Source of the DNA: Shimia thalassica
GTDB taxonomy: Bacteria > Pseudomonadota > Alphaproteobacteria > Rhodobacterales > Rhodobacteraceae
NCBI RefSeq assembly: GCF_001458215.1
Contig: NZ_CYTW01000001.1
Location: 1,612,001 to 1,676,000 of the forward strand
Reading direction: 5' to 3'
DNA: 64,000 nt
The position numbers were made by a program, and so were the translations under genes. Positions 9,113 to 16,874 of the stretch are shown in pieces. The stretch's first letter is position 1, and every line of letters starts with the position of its first letter. The notes below the pieces were generated by a model, which was given only the letters and a program-made list of their open reading frames with translations, had not been told where the DNA came from and made no database searches.

Positions 9113-9415
9113 ATTCCCAACGCTGCGAAAATTGCGACCTGTAACTATTGTGGAACGCGGGCTGCGCTGGTTCTGCGGGGCGAGACGCGCCACGAACTGA
9201 CCTGTGCGTCTTGTGGTGCGCCGTTACATGACCTGAAACAGATGCCGCTTGCCCATTCCCCCAAACAGGCGGCGGCGCCGTCGCGGCCCGCCAAACCCTA
9301 TGTGGCTCAGGTCAAATCCAAGAAATCCCAGAAGAAAAAGAACAAGAAGCGCAAAGGCTGGGCCAGAAAGATGGCCGAAGAGATTTTTGATGTTGTCGAG
9401 GACATCTTCGACTAG
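9113..9415 (+). CDS. Small zinc-ribbon protein with probable ATT start
   Basis: The frame ending at TAG 9413-9415 encodes a zinc ribbon with CNYC (10-13) and CASC (31-34), then a linker, a very basic Lys-rich stretch, and an acidic amphipathic tail EEIFDVVEDIFD. The frame is closed upstream by TGA at 9077 and has no ATG, GTG or TTG before the zinc ribbon. The only start-like codon with a ribosome-binding site is ATT at 9113, 7 bp after GGAG (9102-9105), giving 100 residues. Function unknown; zinc and nucleic-acid binding are inferred from the cysteines and basic segment. It follows rlmB. Confidence 0.72.
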   Translation: MPNAAKIATCNYCGTRAALVLRGETRHELTCASCGAPLHDLKQMPLAHSPKQAAAPSRPAKPYVAQVKSKKSQKKKNKKRKGWARKMAEEIFDVVEDIFD

Positions 9416-9503
9416 ATCAGCGGAAAATCGCCGCTTTTGTACCTTTCTTCACAGATGTTTTATCGCCCCTTTAAACTTTCTTTAGCGCACCTATTTGTTC
9501 TTT

Positions 9504-9590
9504 AGACGAGGCGAAACTGGAACCTTCGCTTCGATATCACTGTCCCTCGTTCCACAACTTGCGCCCAAGGTTCACTTGGGCGCTTTTTCT
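9504..9590 (+). ncRNA. Candidate small RNA ending in a rho-independent terminator
   Basis: Between two genes lies a self-contained structured stretch. ACGAGG (9506-9511) can pair with CCTCGT (9545-9550), enclosing a GCGAA/TTCGC hairpin (9511-9529; the two helices compete for base 9511). It is followed by a strong terminator. The 200-bp gap has no coding potential on the plus strand. I see no clear promoter. It could also be a 3' UTR of the zinc-ribbon gene. No known RNA family was recognised. Confidence 0.4.
9561..9588 (+). terminator. Rho-independent terminator
   Basis: GCGCCCAAG (9561-9569) and CTTGGGCGC (9575-9583) form a perfect 9-bp stem with a 5-base loop, followed directly by TTTTT. 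It ends either the zinc-ribbon transcript or a separate small RNA. Confidence 0.85.
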
Positions 9591-9618
9591 TTTGGGGATA
9601 ACGGTCTAGCCTGCGGAC

Positions 9619-10086
9619 ATGACTTATTCTGATGACCTTCTGAAAGACGTTCTCAAGCGCACAAAATCCATCGCGGTGGTGGGCGTTTCGATGAACCCTG
9701 TGCGGCCCAGCTATTTCGTGGCGCGCTATATGGCGCTCAAGGGGTATCGCGTGATTCCGGTGAACCCGGGACATGCGGGCAAGATGCTGTTTGGCGAAAA
9801 AATCCGGGGCAGCCTGAGCGATATCGAGATACCTATCGATATGGTGGATATCTTTCGCCGCTCCGAGGCTGTGCCGCCCATCGTGGATGAGGCGCTGGTG
9901 CATTTTCCGGACCTTCAGACGGTCTGGATGCAAATCGGTGTCGAAAACGCCGAAGCCGCAGCCACAGCAGAAGCCAGAGGCGTCACGGTCATCCAGAACC
10001 TGTGTCCAAAAATGGAATACCAGCGTCTGTTTGGCGAATTGCGCATGGGCGGTTTCGCAACCGGTGTGATTTCGTCCAAACTATAG
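9619..10086 (+). CDS. CoA-binding protein (YccU-like)
   Basis: A 155-residue single-domain Rossmann protein of the CoA-binding family. SIAVVGVSMNPVRPSY near residues 15-30 is the nucleotide-binding loop and GYRVIPVNPGHAGK (about 46-59) is the conserved strand-loop that follows; IQNLCPKMEY near the C-terminus is also typical. The domain resembles the CoA-binding part of succinyl-CoA synthetase, but the cellular role is not established. It has a full-length family size and stands alone between the terminator and the convergent hisE. Confidence 0.85.
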   Translation: MTYSDDLLKDVLKRTKSIAVVGVSMNPVRPSYFVARYMALKGYRVIPVNPGHAGKMLFGEKIRGSLSDIEIPIDMVDIFRRSEAVPPIVDEALVHFPDLQTVWMQIGVENAEAAATAEARGVTVIQNLCPKMEYQRLFGELRMGGFATGVISSKL

Positions 10087-10102
10087 CAATGTCGTCAAAG
10101 GA

Positions 10103-10420
10103 TCACGATTTGGGGCGGCTTGCCTTTTCGGCGATGCCGCTGGTGCCCTGACGACGGGCCAGTTCATTCAGAACTTCGTCGAGCGCCACATTGCGTGATT
10201 GCAGCATGACCAGAAGGTGAAACAACACATCTGCGCTCTCCGAGATGAGACCCTCGCGGTTGTCTTTGACAGCTTCAATGATGGCTTCAATCGCCTCTTC
10301 CCCAAATTTCTCGGCGCATTTCTCGGGGCCTTTGGCCAACAGCTTTGCGGTCCAGCTCGACTCGGGGTCGGCCTTGGCGCGTTCTTCGATGGTATTTGCG
10401 AGATCAGTCAGAGTGTTCAT
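10103..10420 (-). CDS. hisE: Phosphoribosyl-ATP diphosphatase HisE
   Basis: The 105-residue protein catalyses the second step of histidine synthesis, removing pyrophosphate from phosphoribosyl-ATP. The MazG-like helical core is clear: [17 protein letters not shown] (about 33-49) holds the acidic metal-binding helix, followed by [13 protein letters not shown], which carries the second set of acidic residues. It overlaps hisF by 4 bp and is the last gene of the hisF-hisE pair. HisI, often fused or adjacent elsewhere, is not in this window. Confidence 0.95.
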   Translation of the reverse strand: MNTLTDLANTIEERAKADPESSWTAKLLAKGPEKCAEKFGEEAIEAIIEAVKDNREGLISESADVLFHLLVMLQSRNVALDEVLNELARRQGTSGIAEKASRPKS

Positions 10421-11178
10421 GCGCGCCTCATTGGGATGCCGGCGTTTTCCATATGGTCTTTGGCTTCCTGAATTGTGAATTCGCCAAAGTGAAAGATCGA
10501 CGCGGCCAAAACAGCACTGGCGCCGCCTTTGGTCACGCCCTCGACAAGGTGATCCAGCGTGCCAACGCCACCAGAGGCAATCACGGGCACATCCACCGCG
10601 TCGCTAATGGCTTTGGTCAGGGGCAGGTTAAAGCCGGATTTTGTGCCGTCACGGTCCATCGATGTCAGAAGGATTTCGCCGGCGCCTTTCGCCACGACCA
10701 GTTTGGCAAATTCGACCGCATCAATGCCGGTGGATTTGCGCCCGCCGTGGGTGAAGATTTCCCACTTTCCAGGGCTGACGGTTTTGGCGTCGATGGCAAC
10801 TACGATGCATTGGCTTCCGAACTGGGCTGCGGCTTCGGCCACAACGTCGGGGTTTGCCACAGCAGCCGAGTTGAACGAGACTTTGTCCGCGCCGGCAAGC
10901 AACAGTTTGCGCACGTCCTGTACTGTGCGGACACCGCCACCAACGGTCAGCGGCACAAAACACTGTTCCGCCGTGCGCTGCACCATATCAATCATCACGC
11001 CCCGATTGTCATGGGTGGCGTGAATGTCGAGAAAACAGATTTCGTCGGCACCGGCCGCATCATAGGCGCGTGCCGCTTCAACGGGGTCGCCCGCGTCGCG
11101 CAGTCCGACAAAGTTGACACCTTTGACCACACGGCCGTCGGCAACATCAAGACAGGGGATGAGGCGGGTTTTCAGCAT
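10417..11178 (-). CDS. hisF: Imidazole glycerol phosphate synthase cyclase subunit HisF
   Basis: A 253-residue (beta/alpha)8 barrel. It opens [18 protein letters not shown], containing catalytic Asp11, and has the second phosphate-binding half-barrel [16 protein letters not shown] with ASGGVG after it. HisF uses ammonia from HisH (15.2-15.8 kb) to close the imidazole ring and release AICAR. Its stop overlaps the hisE start. The gap to the next upstream minus-strand gene is short, so hisF may be read from its own promoter or through from DUF2867. Confidence 0.96.
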   Translation of the reverse strand: MLKTRLIPCLDVADGRVVKGVNFVGLRDAGDPVEAARAYDAAGADEICFLDIHATHDNRGVMIDMVQRTAEQCFVPLTVGGGVRTVQDVRKLLLAGADKVSFNSAAVANPDVVAEAAAQFGSQCIVVAIDAKTVSPGKWEIFTHGGRKSTGIDAVEFAKLVVAKGAGEILLTSMDRDGTKSGFNLPLTKAISDAVDVPVIASGGVGTLDHLVEGVTKGGASAVLAASIFHFGEFTIQEAKDHMENAGIPMRRA

Positions 11179-11241
11179 GGCGTGTCCCTTTGAGGCGAGC
11201 GCATTTGCTCAGTCTTTACTGTGTGTGTGCTCTAGATGCAA

Positions 11242-11697
11242 TTAGGGCGCGTGTGATGCAATCCGGCGCATGGCATCCCTGACAATCAGGATGTGAAAGG
11301 GCATCACGACGGCCAGATACACACGACCCAGCAGATTGTTGCGATGCACCCATGTGGCCATGTGGACCATCTGGTTTTCGCGATAGAGGCAAATCCGGAA
11401 ATTCAGGTGTTTGTCATCGGTGCCGATGATCAGCTCGTTGTCATCTTCGTATGTTGTCGGAAAAATCGCATTGTCACCGGTGTCGGCGGAATCGGTTTTG
11501 AGCCCGAGCGGCTTTACAATTGTATTGCGCAAAGACAGCAGTGCATTGGCCCAACGGGGCATGCTCAACCCGATTTTTGCAGCATCAGCAGGCGATAGCG
11601 GGGTTTGAACGGCATATCCGTCGATAAAGTCTTCCGGCGCGACCGACGCCCACAGGCGGGAGGTTTTAGGCAACGGGGTTTTCAGAATTTTGGTCAT
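11242..11697 (-). CDS. DUF2867 domain protein
   Basis: A 151-residue soluble protein matching the DUF2867 pattern: an early W-ASV-P-DFIDGY segment, then DDNELIIGTDDKHLNFRICLY, then a hydrophobic tail LAVVMPFHILIVRDAMRRI. The function of this family is unknown; a hydrophobic-ligand pocket is sometimes proposed. ATG at 11697 is used; a GTG at 11706 is possible. It lies inside the histidine block between hisA and hisF, separated from hisA by a terminator, so it is likely a neighbour and not a pathway enzyme. Confidence 0.75.
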   Translation of the reverse strand: MTKILKTPLPKTSRLWASVAPEDFIDGYAVQTPLSPADAAKIGLSMPRWANALLSLRNTIVKPLGLKTDSADTGDNAIFPTTYEDDNELIIGTDDKHLNFRICLYRENQMVHMATWVHRNNLLGRVYLAVVMPFHILIVRDAMRRIASHAP

Positions 11698-11718
11698 AGC
11701 AGCCACGCTGATAAGGGG

Positions 11719-11749
11719 AAAAACAGGCCCATCCCACTGGCGGGCCTGT
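11719..11749 (-). terminator. Terminator downstream of hisA
   Basis: On the minus strand ACAGGCCC and GGGCCTGT (plus coordinates 11742-11749 and 11723-11730) form an 8-bp stem with an 11-base loop, followed by a run of T. It closes the hisA transcript before the DUF2867 gene. Confidence 0.75.
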
Positions 11750-11761
11750 CACCTTTTGGTT

Positions 11762-12484
11762 TTATGACTTCATCACTGTCAGGGCTTCGGCAAGGTCGAT
11801 GGCGCCATCATACAAGGCCCGACCCGAGATGGCACCGTTCAACGGCGCGCCACAGGTCTTGAGGTTGCGCAGATCCTCGAGCGATGACACGCCGCCGGAG
11901 GCGATCACGGGGATCGAAACGGCATTGGCCAAAGCGGCCGTTGCCTCGACATTCGGGCCTTTCATGGCGCCGTCTCGCATGATGTCGGTATAGATAATGG
12001 CCGAAACGCCGGCATCCTCGAAAGAACGCGCCAGATCCGTGACCATGACATCGGTCTCTTCCGCCCAGCCTTTGGTCGCGACGTATCCGTTGCGTGCATC
12101 GATGCCGACAGCCACTTTGCCTGGAAACTCTTTTGCGGCTTCGCGGACAAGATCGGGGTTTTCAACTGCAACTGTCCCAAGGATCACGCGGGCCAGACCT
12201 TTGTCGATCCAGTTCGCAATCGTTTTCATATCGCGAATACCGCCGCCTAGCTGGGCAGGAACCTTGGTTTGCTTCAGGATTTCTTCAACGGGGGCGGCGT
12301 TCACCGGCTCGCCTGCAAACGCCCCGTTCAAATCCACAAGGTGCAACCACTCGCAACCCGCTTTGACAAACTCAAGCGCCTGAGCCGCCGGATTTTCGTT
12401 GAAAACGGTTTCCTGCTGCATATCCCCGTGCACGAGGCGTACGGCATTTCCGTCTTTGAGGTCGATGGCTGGATAAAGGATCAT
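11762..12484 (-). CDS. hisA: ProFAR isomerase HisA
   Basis: A 240-residue (beta/alpha)8 barrel beginning [22 protein letters not shown] with catalytic Asp8. The second catalytic Asp lies in the [13 protein letters not shown] segment. HisA isomerises the phosphoribosyl-formimino-AICAR ribotide before ring closure by HisF/HisH. The ATG at 12484 aligns with the family start; the frame continues further upstream without sense. It is flanked by unrelated genes, a terminator behind and a plus-strand DUF2147 gene in front, so it must have its own promoter in the 135-bp gap. Confidence 0.95.
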   Translation of the reverse strand: MILYPAIDLKDGNAVRLVHGDMQQETVFNENPAAQALEFVKAGCEWLHLVDLNGAFAGEPVNAAPVEEILKQTKVPAQLGGGIRDMKTIANWIDKGLARVILGTVAVENPDLVREAAKEFPGKVAVGIDARNGYVATKGWAEETDVMVTDLARSFEDAGVSAIIYTDIMRDGAMKGPNVEATAALANAVSIPVIASGGVSSLEDLRNLKTCGAPLNGAISGRALYDGAIDLAEALTVMKS

Positions 12485-12619
12485 GAGGGGGTTCCGGTCA
12501 GAAATAACGTTGCGCGCGGTTTGGCATGGAGTTGCCGGAAATGCAACGTGACCCAAAGTCAGGGTTGATCGAAATCCGCCCCTGTTTCAAGATTTTGCCA
12601 AAGTAACGGGAGGAAGATC

Positions 12620-13018
12620 ATGAGAAACAAGATTCTTGCAATCGCGTTGGTTCTGGGTGGCGCCAATGCGGCGCTGGCTGATCCGGCTGCCGGTGTTTGG
12701 AAAACGGCTCCGGGGGATACCGGCGGGTATCTTCACGTCTCTATTGCGCCTTGCGGTAGCGCCGTTTGTGGAACGATTAAAGAAGCCTATGACAAAGACG
12801 GAAACGTCTCAGCTAATTACGAGCATAAAGGCAAAAAGATGCTTTGGGATATGTCGTCCGAAGGGGGGGGGGCCTATGGTGGCGGCAAAATCTGGGCACC
12901 GGATTCTGACAAGACCTACAAATCCAAAATGTCTCTGAGCGGGTCCAAGCTGAACGTCAAAGGCTGTGTCGCCGGTGGCATGATCTGTCGTGGCCAAGAC
13001 TGGACACGCGTGAACTAA
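12620..13018 (+). CDS. DUF2147 exported protein with an internal G10 tract
   Basis: A 132-residue protein with a signal peptide (LAIALVLGGANAALA) and a mature part of the DUF2147 type: GVWKTAPGDTGGYLHVSI near the start, conserved cysteines (APCGSAVCGTI) and a late CVAGGMICRGQDWTRV. These are small periplasmic beta-rich proteins of unknown role. AACGGGAGG precedes the ATG. Ten consecutive G lie in frame at 12863-12872, coding three Gly and the first base of Ala. The last 4 bp overlap the convergent WGR gene. Confidence 0.87.
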   Translation: MRNKILAIALVLGGANAALADPAAGVWKTAPGDTGGYLHVSIAPCGSAVCGTIKEAYDKDGNVSANYEHKGKKMLWDMSSEGGGAYGGGKIWAPDSDKTYKSKMSLSGSKLNVKGCVAGGMICRGQDWTRVN

Positions 13019-13266
13019 AGCAGACCCATCTGCACGGGGATCACGGCATATCCCTTTTCCAGATCGAGCGCCTTCAGGCGCTCGACTTCTGTCTGGGCTT
13101 CGAACAGACCAGACAGATACCTGCGCTCTTTGTGGCCGCCGTTTCCGTCAATCTGGCCCCATTCCCGCTCAAGACACCAATCTCCAAACAACGTCTGGGT
13201 CACGCGCAAAACGTGATACCGCTTTTGCCGTTTGACGTGGTTGAATTTTTCAAGGCGAATGTGCAC
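13015..13266 (-). CDS. WGR domain protein
   Basis: An 83-residue protein consisting of one WGR domain: the YHVLRVTQTLFGDWCLEREW stretch and the signature W-G-x-I-D-G-N-G-G near residues 36-44, then a helix that tracks the domain end. WGR domains bind nucleic acid in PARPs and in bacterial MolR-like regulators; a single-domain version is common in alphaproteobacteria with no assigned role. It is convergent with the DUF2147 gene, their stops sharing bases. Confidence 0.8.
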   Translation of the reverse strand: MHIRLEKFNHVKRQKRYHVLRVTQTLFGDWCLEREWGQIDGNGGHKERRYLSGLFEAQTEVERLKALDLEKGYAVIPVQMGLL

Positions 13267-13401
13267 GAGCGGGGTCCATCTGTTGAAACCGGATTATCCG
13301 GAACGCCAGATACGCATAAGCGCCCCCACCGGTCTAGCGGGGACGCTTACAAAAGGTCGTGAACCGTGCCTTTGGAGTCACGGTCCACGCTGTGTTTCAG
13401 A

Positions 13402-13938
13402 TCAGACCGCGCCGGTGTATTCGCCGCGTGCAGGATAATCGTTCGCAATCGCGAAGTCCAAGGCGCCAACCAGTTCCGAGAAATGCGGGCGTACAAATGG
13501 CATGGTCTGAACCGAGCCATAATACAGCGTCTGGTCCGGTGTCACCATGAACAGGCCAGGCTCTGAGAACAGGGCAGGTTCTTCGATGCCAATCGAGGTT
13601 TTGCCGCGAGACGTCGAGATATAGAGACCCCACTCACGCGCCACATCCAGAGGCAGATCATAGGCAAAGCGCAGCGATTTGGCACCGATCTTGTCGGCCA
13701 TTGCGCGGGTGCGTTCTTCGCCGTCCGAGCTGACAGCGATGCAATTTACGCCGCGCTCGGCAAAATCGGCAACACGCTTTTCAAGCTCGGTCAGATAGTT
13801 GGCGCAGATCGGGCAATGCAGGCCGCGGTAAAAGCAGATTACCGTGCCGCGCTCGGCGGTTTCACCGCTAAGGTCGAATGCGCCGTGATCCAGTGTCGGC
13901 AGGGCAAGGTTCGGGGTCTTCTGACGTGGGATAAGCAT
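13402..13938 (-). CDS. Peroxiredoxin-like AhpC/TSA family protein
   Basis: A 178-residue thioredoxin-fold protein. TVICFYRGLHCPICANYL near residues 32-49 has the peroxidatic-type cysteine in a CPIC arrangement, followed by NCIAVSSDGEERTRAMADKIGA. It is predicted to reduce peroxides in the cytoplasm with thioredoxin or a similar donor; the close CxxC is more like the redoxin subgroup than classical AhpC. It is divergent from an AraC-type regulator across a 89-bp gap, which probably controls it. Confidence 0.83.
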   Translation of the reverse strand: MLIPRQKTPNLALPTLDHGAFDLSGETAERGTVICFYRGLHCPICANYLTELEKRVADFAERGVNCIAVSSDGEERTRAMADKIGAKSLRFAYDLPLDVAREWGLYISTSRGKTSIGIEEPALFSEPGLFMVTPDQTLYYGSVQTMPFVRPHFSELVGALDFAIANDYPARGEYTGAV

Positions 13939-14027
13939 AGTGTGTCCTGTTTGGAATTGGTGTTGATGATCTTAATGTCAGGGATTAAGGTTTGAAAAAT
14001 CTTGAAAACCTAGCAGGAAACCCTGAA

Positions 14028-14750
14028 ATGGATCGGTTGACCACACTTGTTGAACGCTTTCACCTGTCGGTAACAGGGGCAGAGATGGATCACGCCAATC
14101 TTCTGGCCTTGGCAGATGATCAGGGGCAGCCATCCCGGATCCGGTTTTTCGCGCGCGGGCTTTGTCATGCGCGCGACGACGAGGTTGTTCTGTTTGCGGC
14201 GCACGTGGATTGGTCCGGCCCGTCCAATCCTTTGTTGGCGGCTCTGCCAGATGTCGTGACGCTTGACCTGCAACCGCATCAGGACACCAAGGCCCTGGTA
14301 TTTCTGATGCATCAAGAGGCTTTGGCGAAACGCTGTGGGGCGCAATCGGTCGTTAACAGGCTGGGCGAGGCGCTTATCGTGCGACTGTTGCGCGACCAGA
14401 TCGAAAAAGGGACAACCGAAGTTGGCCTTTTGGCCGGCATGGCCGATCCGCGTCTGAGCAGGGCGATTGTCGCGATGCATGACCAACCCGGGCACCTGTG
14501 GTCGAACGCCGACCTTGCACAGCAGGCGGGTTTGTCGTTGTCCCGCTTTTGCGAGGTGTTCACGCGCACCGTCGGAGAAACCCCGATGGGATACCTGCGC
14601 AGGTGGCGGCTTATTCTGGCCAGACAGGATGTGATGCGTGGCGACCGGATCGAACGCGTGGCCCATCGCTATGCCTATACCTCTCCCGAAAGCTTTACCC
14701 GCGCCTTTCGCAAGGCTTATGGCACCGCGCCGAGCACCCTGCGCAGCTGA
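14028..14750 (+). CDS. AraC family transcriptional regulator
   Basis: A 240-residue protein with an N-terminal cupin-like sensor part (FFARGLCHARDDEVVLFAAH) and a C-terminal AraC double helix-turn-helix: LWSNADLAQQAGLSLSRF as the first and RIERVAHRYAYTSPESFTRAF with TAPSTLR as the second. The ATG at 14028 follows AGGA and fits the cupin start; a TTG at 13992 is less likely. Divergent orientation to the peroxiredoxin-like gene suggests that gene is its target, perhaps in response to an aldehyde, thiol or oxidant. This is inferred from position. Confidence 0.88.
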   Translation: MDRLTTLVERFHLSVTGAEMDHANLLALADDQGQPSRIRFFARGLCHARDDEVVLFAAHVDWSGPSNPLLAALPDVVTLDLQPHQDTKALVFLMHQEALAKRCGAQSVVNRLGEALIVRLLRDQIEKGTTEVGLLAGMADPRLSRAIVAMHDQPGHLWSNADLAQQAGLSLSRFCEVFTRTVGETPMGYLRRWRLILARQDVMRGDRIERVAHRYAYTSPESFTRAFRKAYGTAPSTLRS

Positions 14751-14753
14751 AGG

Positions 14754-15203
14754 TCAGGGCAAGGGGCGCTCATAGAGAATGTCGAACGCGGTCTCGCCCG
14801 TTTTGTGAAACCCGCAGCTTTGGTAAAACTGATTGGCCGGGCTTTCCTTAAGGGCCATCAGACGGACGGGCAGACCCTTTGTGGATGATTGATCAATCAC
14901 GTGATTGATGACCCGCCTGCCAATGTTTTGCCCTTGCCAGTCAGGATGGACATACAGGTGGTCCAGCAACAGGTGATCGTCCTGTTCCCGCAAAACAAAA
15001 AAGGCTGCGAGCAGACCATTGTCCAGAACTTGCGTGGTGTGTTCAGGCGAAAACGTCTCGAGGAACCGCGACCTCACGCGCGTGTCATCATACCGACCCA
15101 GCCTCGTGAGGCCGGGTTTCATTGCCAGTGCCCGAAGCTCTGCCAATTCAATTGCCGAAGCTTCGGTTGATGGTGCGAACTGCAATACGCCCGCAGGTAT
15201 CAC
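14754..15203 (-). CDS. GNAT family N-acetyltransferase
   Basis: A 149-residue protein with the GNAT core. The acetyl-CoA pyrophosphate loop is in DWQGQNIGRRVINHVID (Q/R-x-x-G-x-G/R pattern), preceded by the beta-strand HLLLDHLYVHP and followed by ANQFYQSCGF, which contains the conserved late aromatic. The substrate (protein, amine or small molecule) cannot be told. It overlaps hisH by 4 bp, so it is translated with the histidine genes, but has no known role in that pathway. Confidence 0.87.
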   Translation of the reverse strand: MIPAGVLQFAPSTEASAIELAELRALAMKPGLTRLGRYDDTRVRSRFLETFSPEHTTQVLDNGLLAAFFVLREQDDHLLLDHLYVHPDWQGQNIGRRVINHVIDQSSTKGLPVRLMALKESPANQFYQSCGFHKTGETAFDILYERPLP

Positions 15204-15838
15204 GGCGTCCAGCGCAGGAAGTTTCCTATCATGCGAAGCCCAACGGTCTGGCTTTTTTCCGGATGGAATTGCATGCCCAACATGGTGTCGCGGCCGATGA
15301 TGGCAGTGACTTCGCCGCTATAATTCACATAGGCGATCCGCTCTTCCGGTTTGGCCACATGGAATTGATAAGAATGCACAAAATAGGTGTGATCGCCAGT
15401 TTCGACACCCTCTAGCACCGCATGGGGTCGTTCGATCACCAGATCGTTCCATCCCATGTGCGGCACCTTGAGAGATGTGTCTTCGGGCGTGATTTTCTCC
15501 ACATCACCCGAGACCCAGTCCAGACCGGATGTCTCTTTGTACTCATGGCCGGTTGTCGCCATCAGCTGCATGCCGACGCAAATCCCAAGGAAGGGGCGGG
15601 CTTTCTGTTCGACGGCCTCGACCATCGCGTCATAGATGCCTTTGTGTCCGCGCAATTCGGCCGCACAGGCAGGAAAGGCGCCGTCACCCGGCAAAACCAG
15701 ACGATCGGCCTTGGCCACCACATCTGCATCAGATGTGACCACGACCTCACCTCCGTCGACTTCGACAGCCATACGTTGGAATGCTTTCTCGGCCGAGTGC
15801 AGGTTGCCGCTCTCGTAATCAATAATAGCAGTCAGCAT
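15200..15838 (-). CDS. hisH: Imidazole glycerol phosphate synthase glutaminase subunit HisH
   Basis: A 212-residue class I glutamine amidotransferase. The nucleophile lies in FLGICVGMQLM (Cys about residue 83) and the His/Glu pair in GMQFHPEKS near residue 195. It hydrolyses glutamine and channels ammonia to HisF. It follows hisB after a 5-bp gap and its end overlaps the GNAT gene, giving a hisB-hisH-GNAT operon separated by about 4 kb from hisF. Confidence 0.96.
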   Translation of the reverse strand: MLTAIIDYESGNLHSAEKAFQRMAVEVDGGEVVVTSDADVVAKADRLVLPGDGAFPACAAELRGHKGIYDAMVEAVEQKARPFLGICVGMQLMATTGHEYKETSGLDWVSGDVEKITPEDTSLKVPHMGWNDLVIERPHAVLEGVETGDHTYFVHSYQFHVAKPEERIAYVNYSGEVTAIIGRDTMLGMQFHPEKSQTVGLRMIGNFLRWTP

Positions 15839-15843
15839 GTGCG

Positions 15844-16431
15844 TTACAGCGCCCCTTTGGTCGAAGGTACAGCGTCCGCTTTGCGCGGATCGGTTTCAAC
15901 GGCTTCGCGCAAGGCGCGCGCAACGGCCTTGAATGTGGCTTCGGCAATGTGATGGCTGTTAAAGCCGTGAATTTGGTCGATGTGCAGCGTGATCCCGCCA
16001 TGTGTGGCAAGGGCCTGAAAGAATTCGCGCACGAGTTCCGTATCGAAGGTGCCGATCTTGTGCGTGGGCAACTCGACATTCCAGATCAGATAGGGGCGCG
16101 CTGACAGGTCCAGCGCCGCGCGCACCTGTGCGTCATCCATAGGCAGGTGACAGGCCGCATAGCGACGGATGCCGCGCTTGTCGCCCAGAGCCTGCGTCAA
16201 TGCCTGACCCAGCGCGATGCCCACGTCTTCGACGGTGTGGTGGTCATCAATGTGATAATCACCCTTGGCACGGATGGTCATGTCGATCAGCGAATGGCGC
16301 GACAGCTGGTCCAGCATGTGGTCAAAGAACCCCACACCTGTCTGGTTGTCATAAATACCGGTCCCGTCCAGATCGATCTGGACAGTGATTTCCGTTTCCG
16401 CAGTTTTGCGGCTGACCTCTGCCTTGCGCAT
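15844..16431 (-). CDS. hisB: Imidazoleglycerol-phosphate dehydratase HisB
   Basis: A 195-residue single-function dehydratase with the Mn-binding histidine repeats of the family: [14 protein letters not shown] near residues 36-49, [14 protein letters not shown] near 63-76, and the second copies at [12 protein letters not shown] and [14 protein letters not shown]. It dehydrates imidazole-glycerol phosphate. Unlike the enterobacterial enzyme there is no fused histidinol phosphatase. First gene of hisB-hisH-GNAT. Confidence 0.96.
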   Translation of the reverse strand: MRKAEVSRKTAETEITVQIDLDGTGIYDNQTGVGFFDHMLDQLSRHSLIDMTIRAKGDYHIDDHHTVEDVGIALGQALTQALGDKRGIRRYAACHLPMDDAQVRAALDLSARPYLIWNVELPTHKIGTFDTELVREFFQALATHGGITLHIDQIHGFNSHHIAEATFKAVARALREAVETDPRKADAVPSTKGAL

Positions 16432-16562
16432 GGCGCGTCCTCTTCGTGATGTTCGCGGGCTTTATAGGGGCGGACGGCCACGGGGCCAAGAGGACAGGTT
16501 TCGGGATTGTGAAAGCCGTGCCAATTGTGCCAGCCTGTGGTCAAACCAGACGAGGGACCAAA

Positions 16563-16802
16563 ATGACAACCTGCGTATTCATCCAGATTCGCTGTAAACC
16601 GGGCACAACCTATCGCGTGGCCGAAGATATTGTGCTGAAAGAGATCCATTCAGAATTGTTCTCGACCAGTGGCGAATATGATCTTCTGATCAAGCTCTAC
16701 ATTCCGAAAGACGAGGATGTCGGGAAATATATCAACGATAACCTGCTGGATATTCCGGGAATCGAACGCACCCTGACCACGCTGACGTTCAAGGCCTTTT
16801 AA
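16563..16802 (+). CDS. Stand-alone Lrp/AsnC ligand-binding (RAM) domain protein
   Basis: With ATG 16563 this is a 79-residue protein made only of the RAM effector domain of Lrp/AsnC regulators: a VFIQIRCKPGTTYRVAEDI strand-helix opening, SGEYDLLIKLYI in the middle and GIERTLTTLTF at the end. There is no DNA-binding domain. Such proteins form oligomers that bind amino acids; a role as modulator of a full-length Lrp protein is a possibility. It is divergent from hisB and ends at a terminator. Confidence 0.85.
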   Translation: MTTCVFIQIRCKPGTTYRVAEDIVLKEIHSELFSTSGEYDLLIKLYIPKDEDVGKYINDNLLDIPGIERTLTTLTFKAF

Positions 16803-16817
16803 ACGCTGCCCAATTGT

Positions 16818-16842
16818 GCGCCCTGTCGGGCGCGCAGTTTTT
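16818..16842 (+). terminator. Terminator after the RAM-domain gene
   Basis: GCGCCC (16818-16823) and GGGCGC (16828-16833) pair around a TGTC loop, followed by GCAG and TTTTT. A second perfect hairpin, GCTGGCCC (16843-16850) with GGGCCAGC (16856-16863), follows without a T run and may shield the convergent guaD end. Confidence 0.65.
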
Positions 16843-16874
16843 GCTGGCCCGGATCGGGCCAGCGGTCTGCCGCG

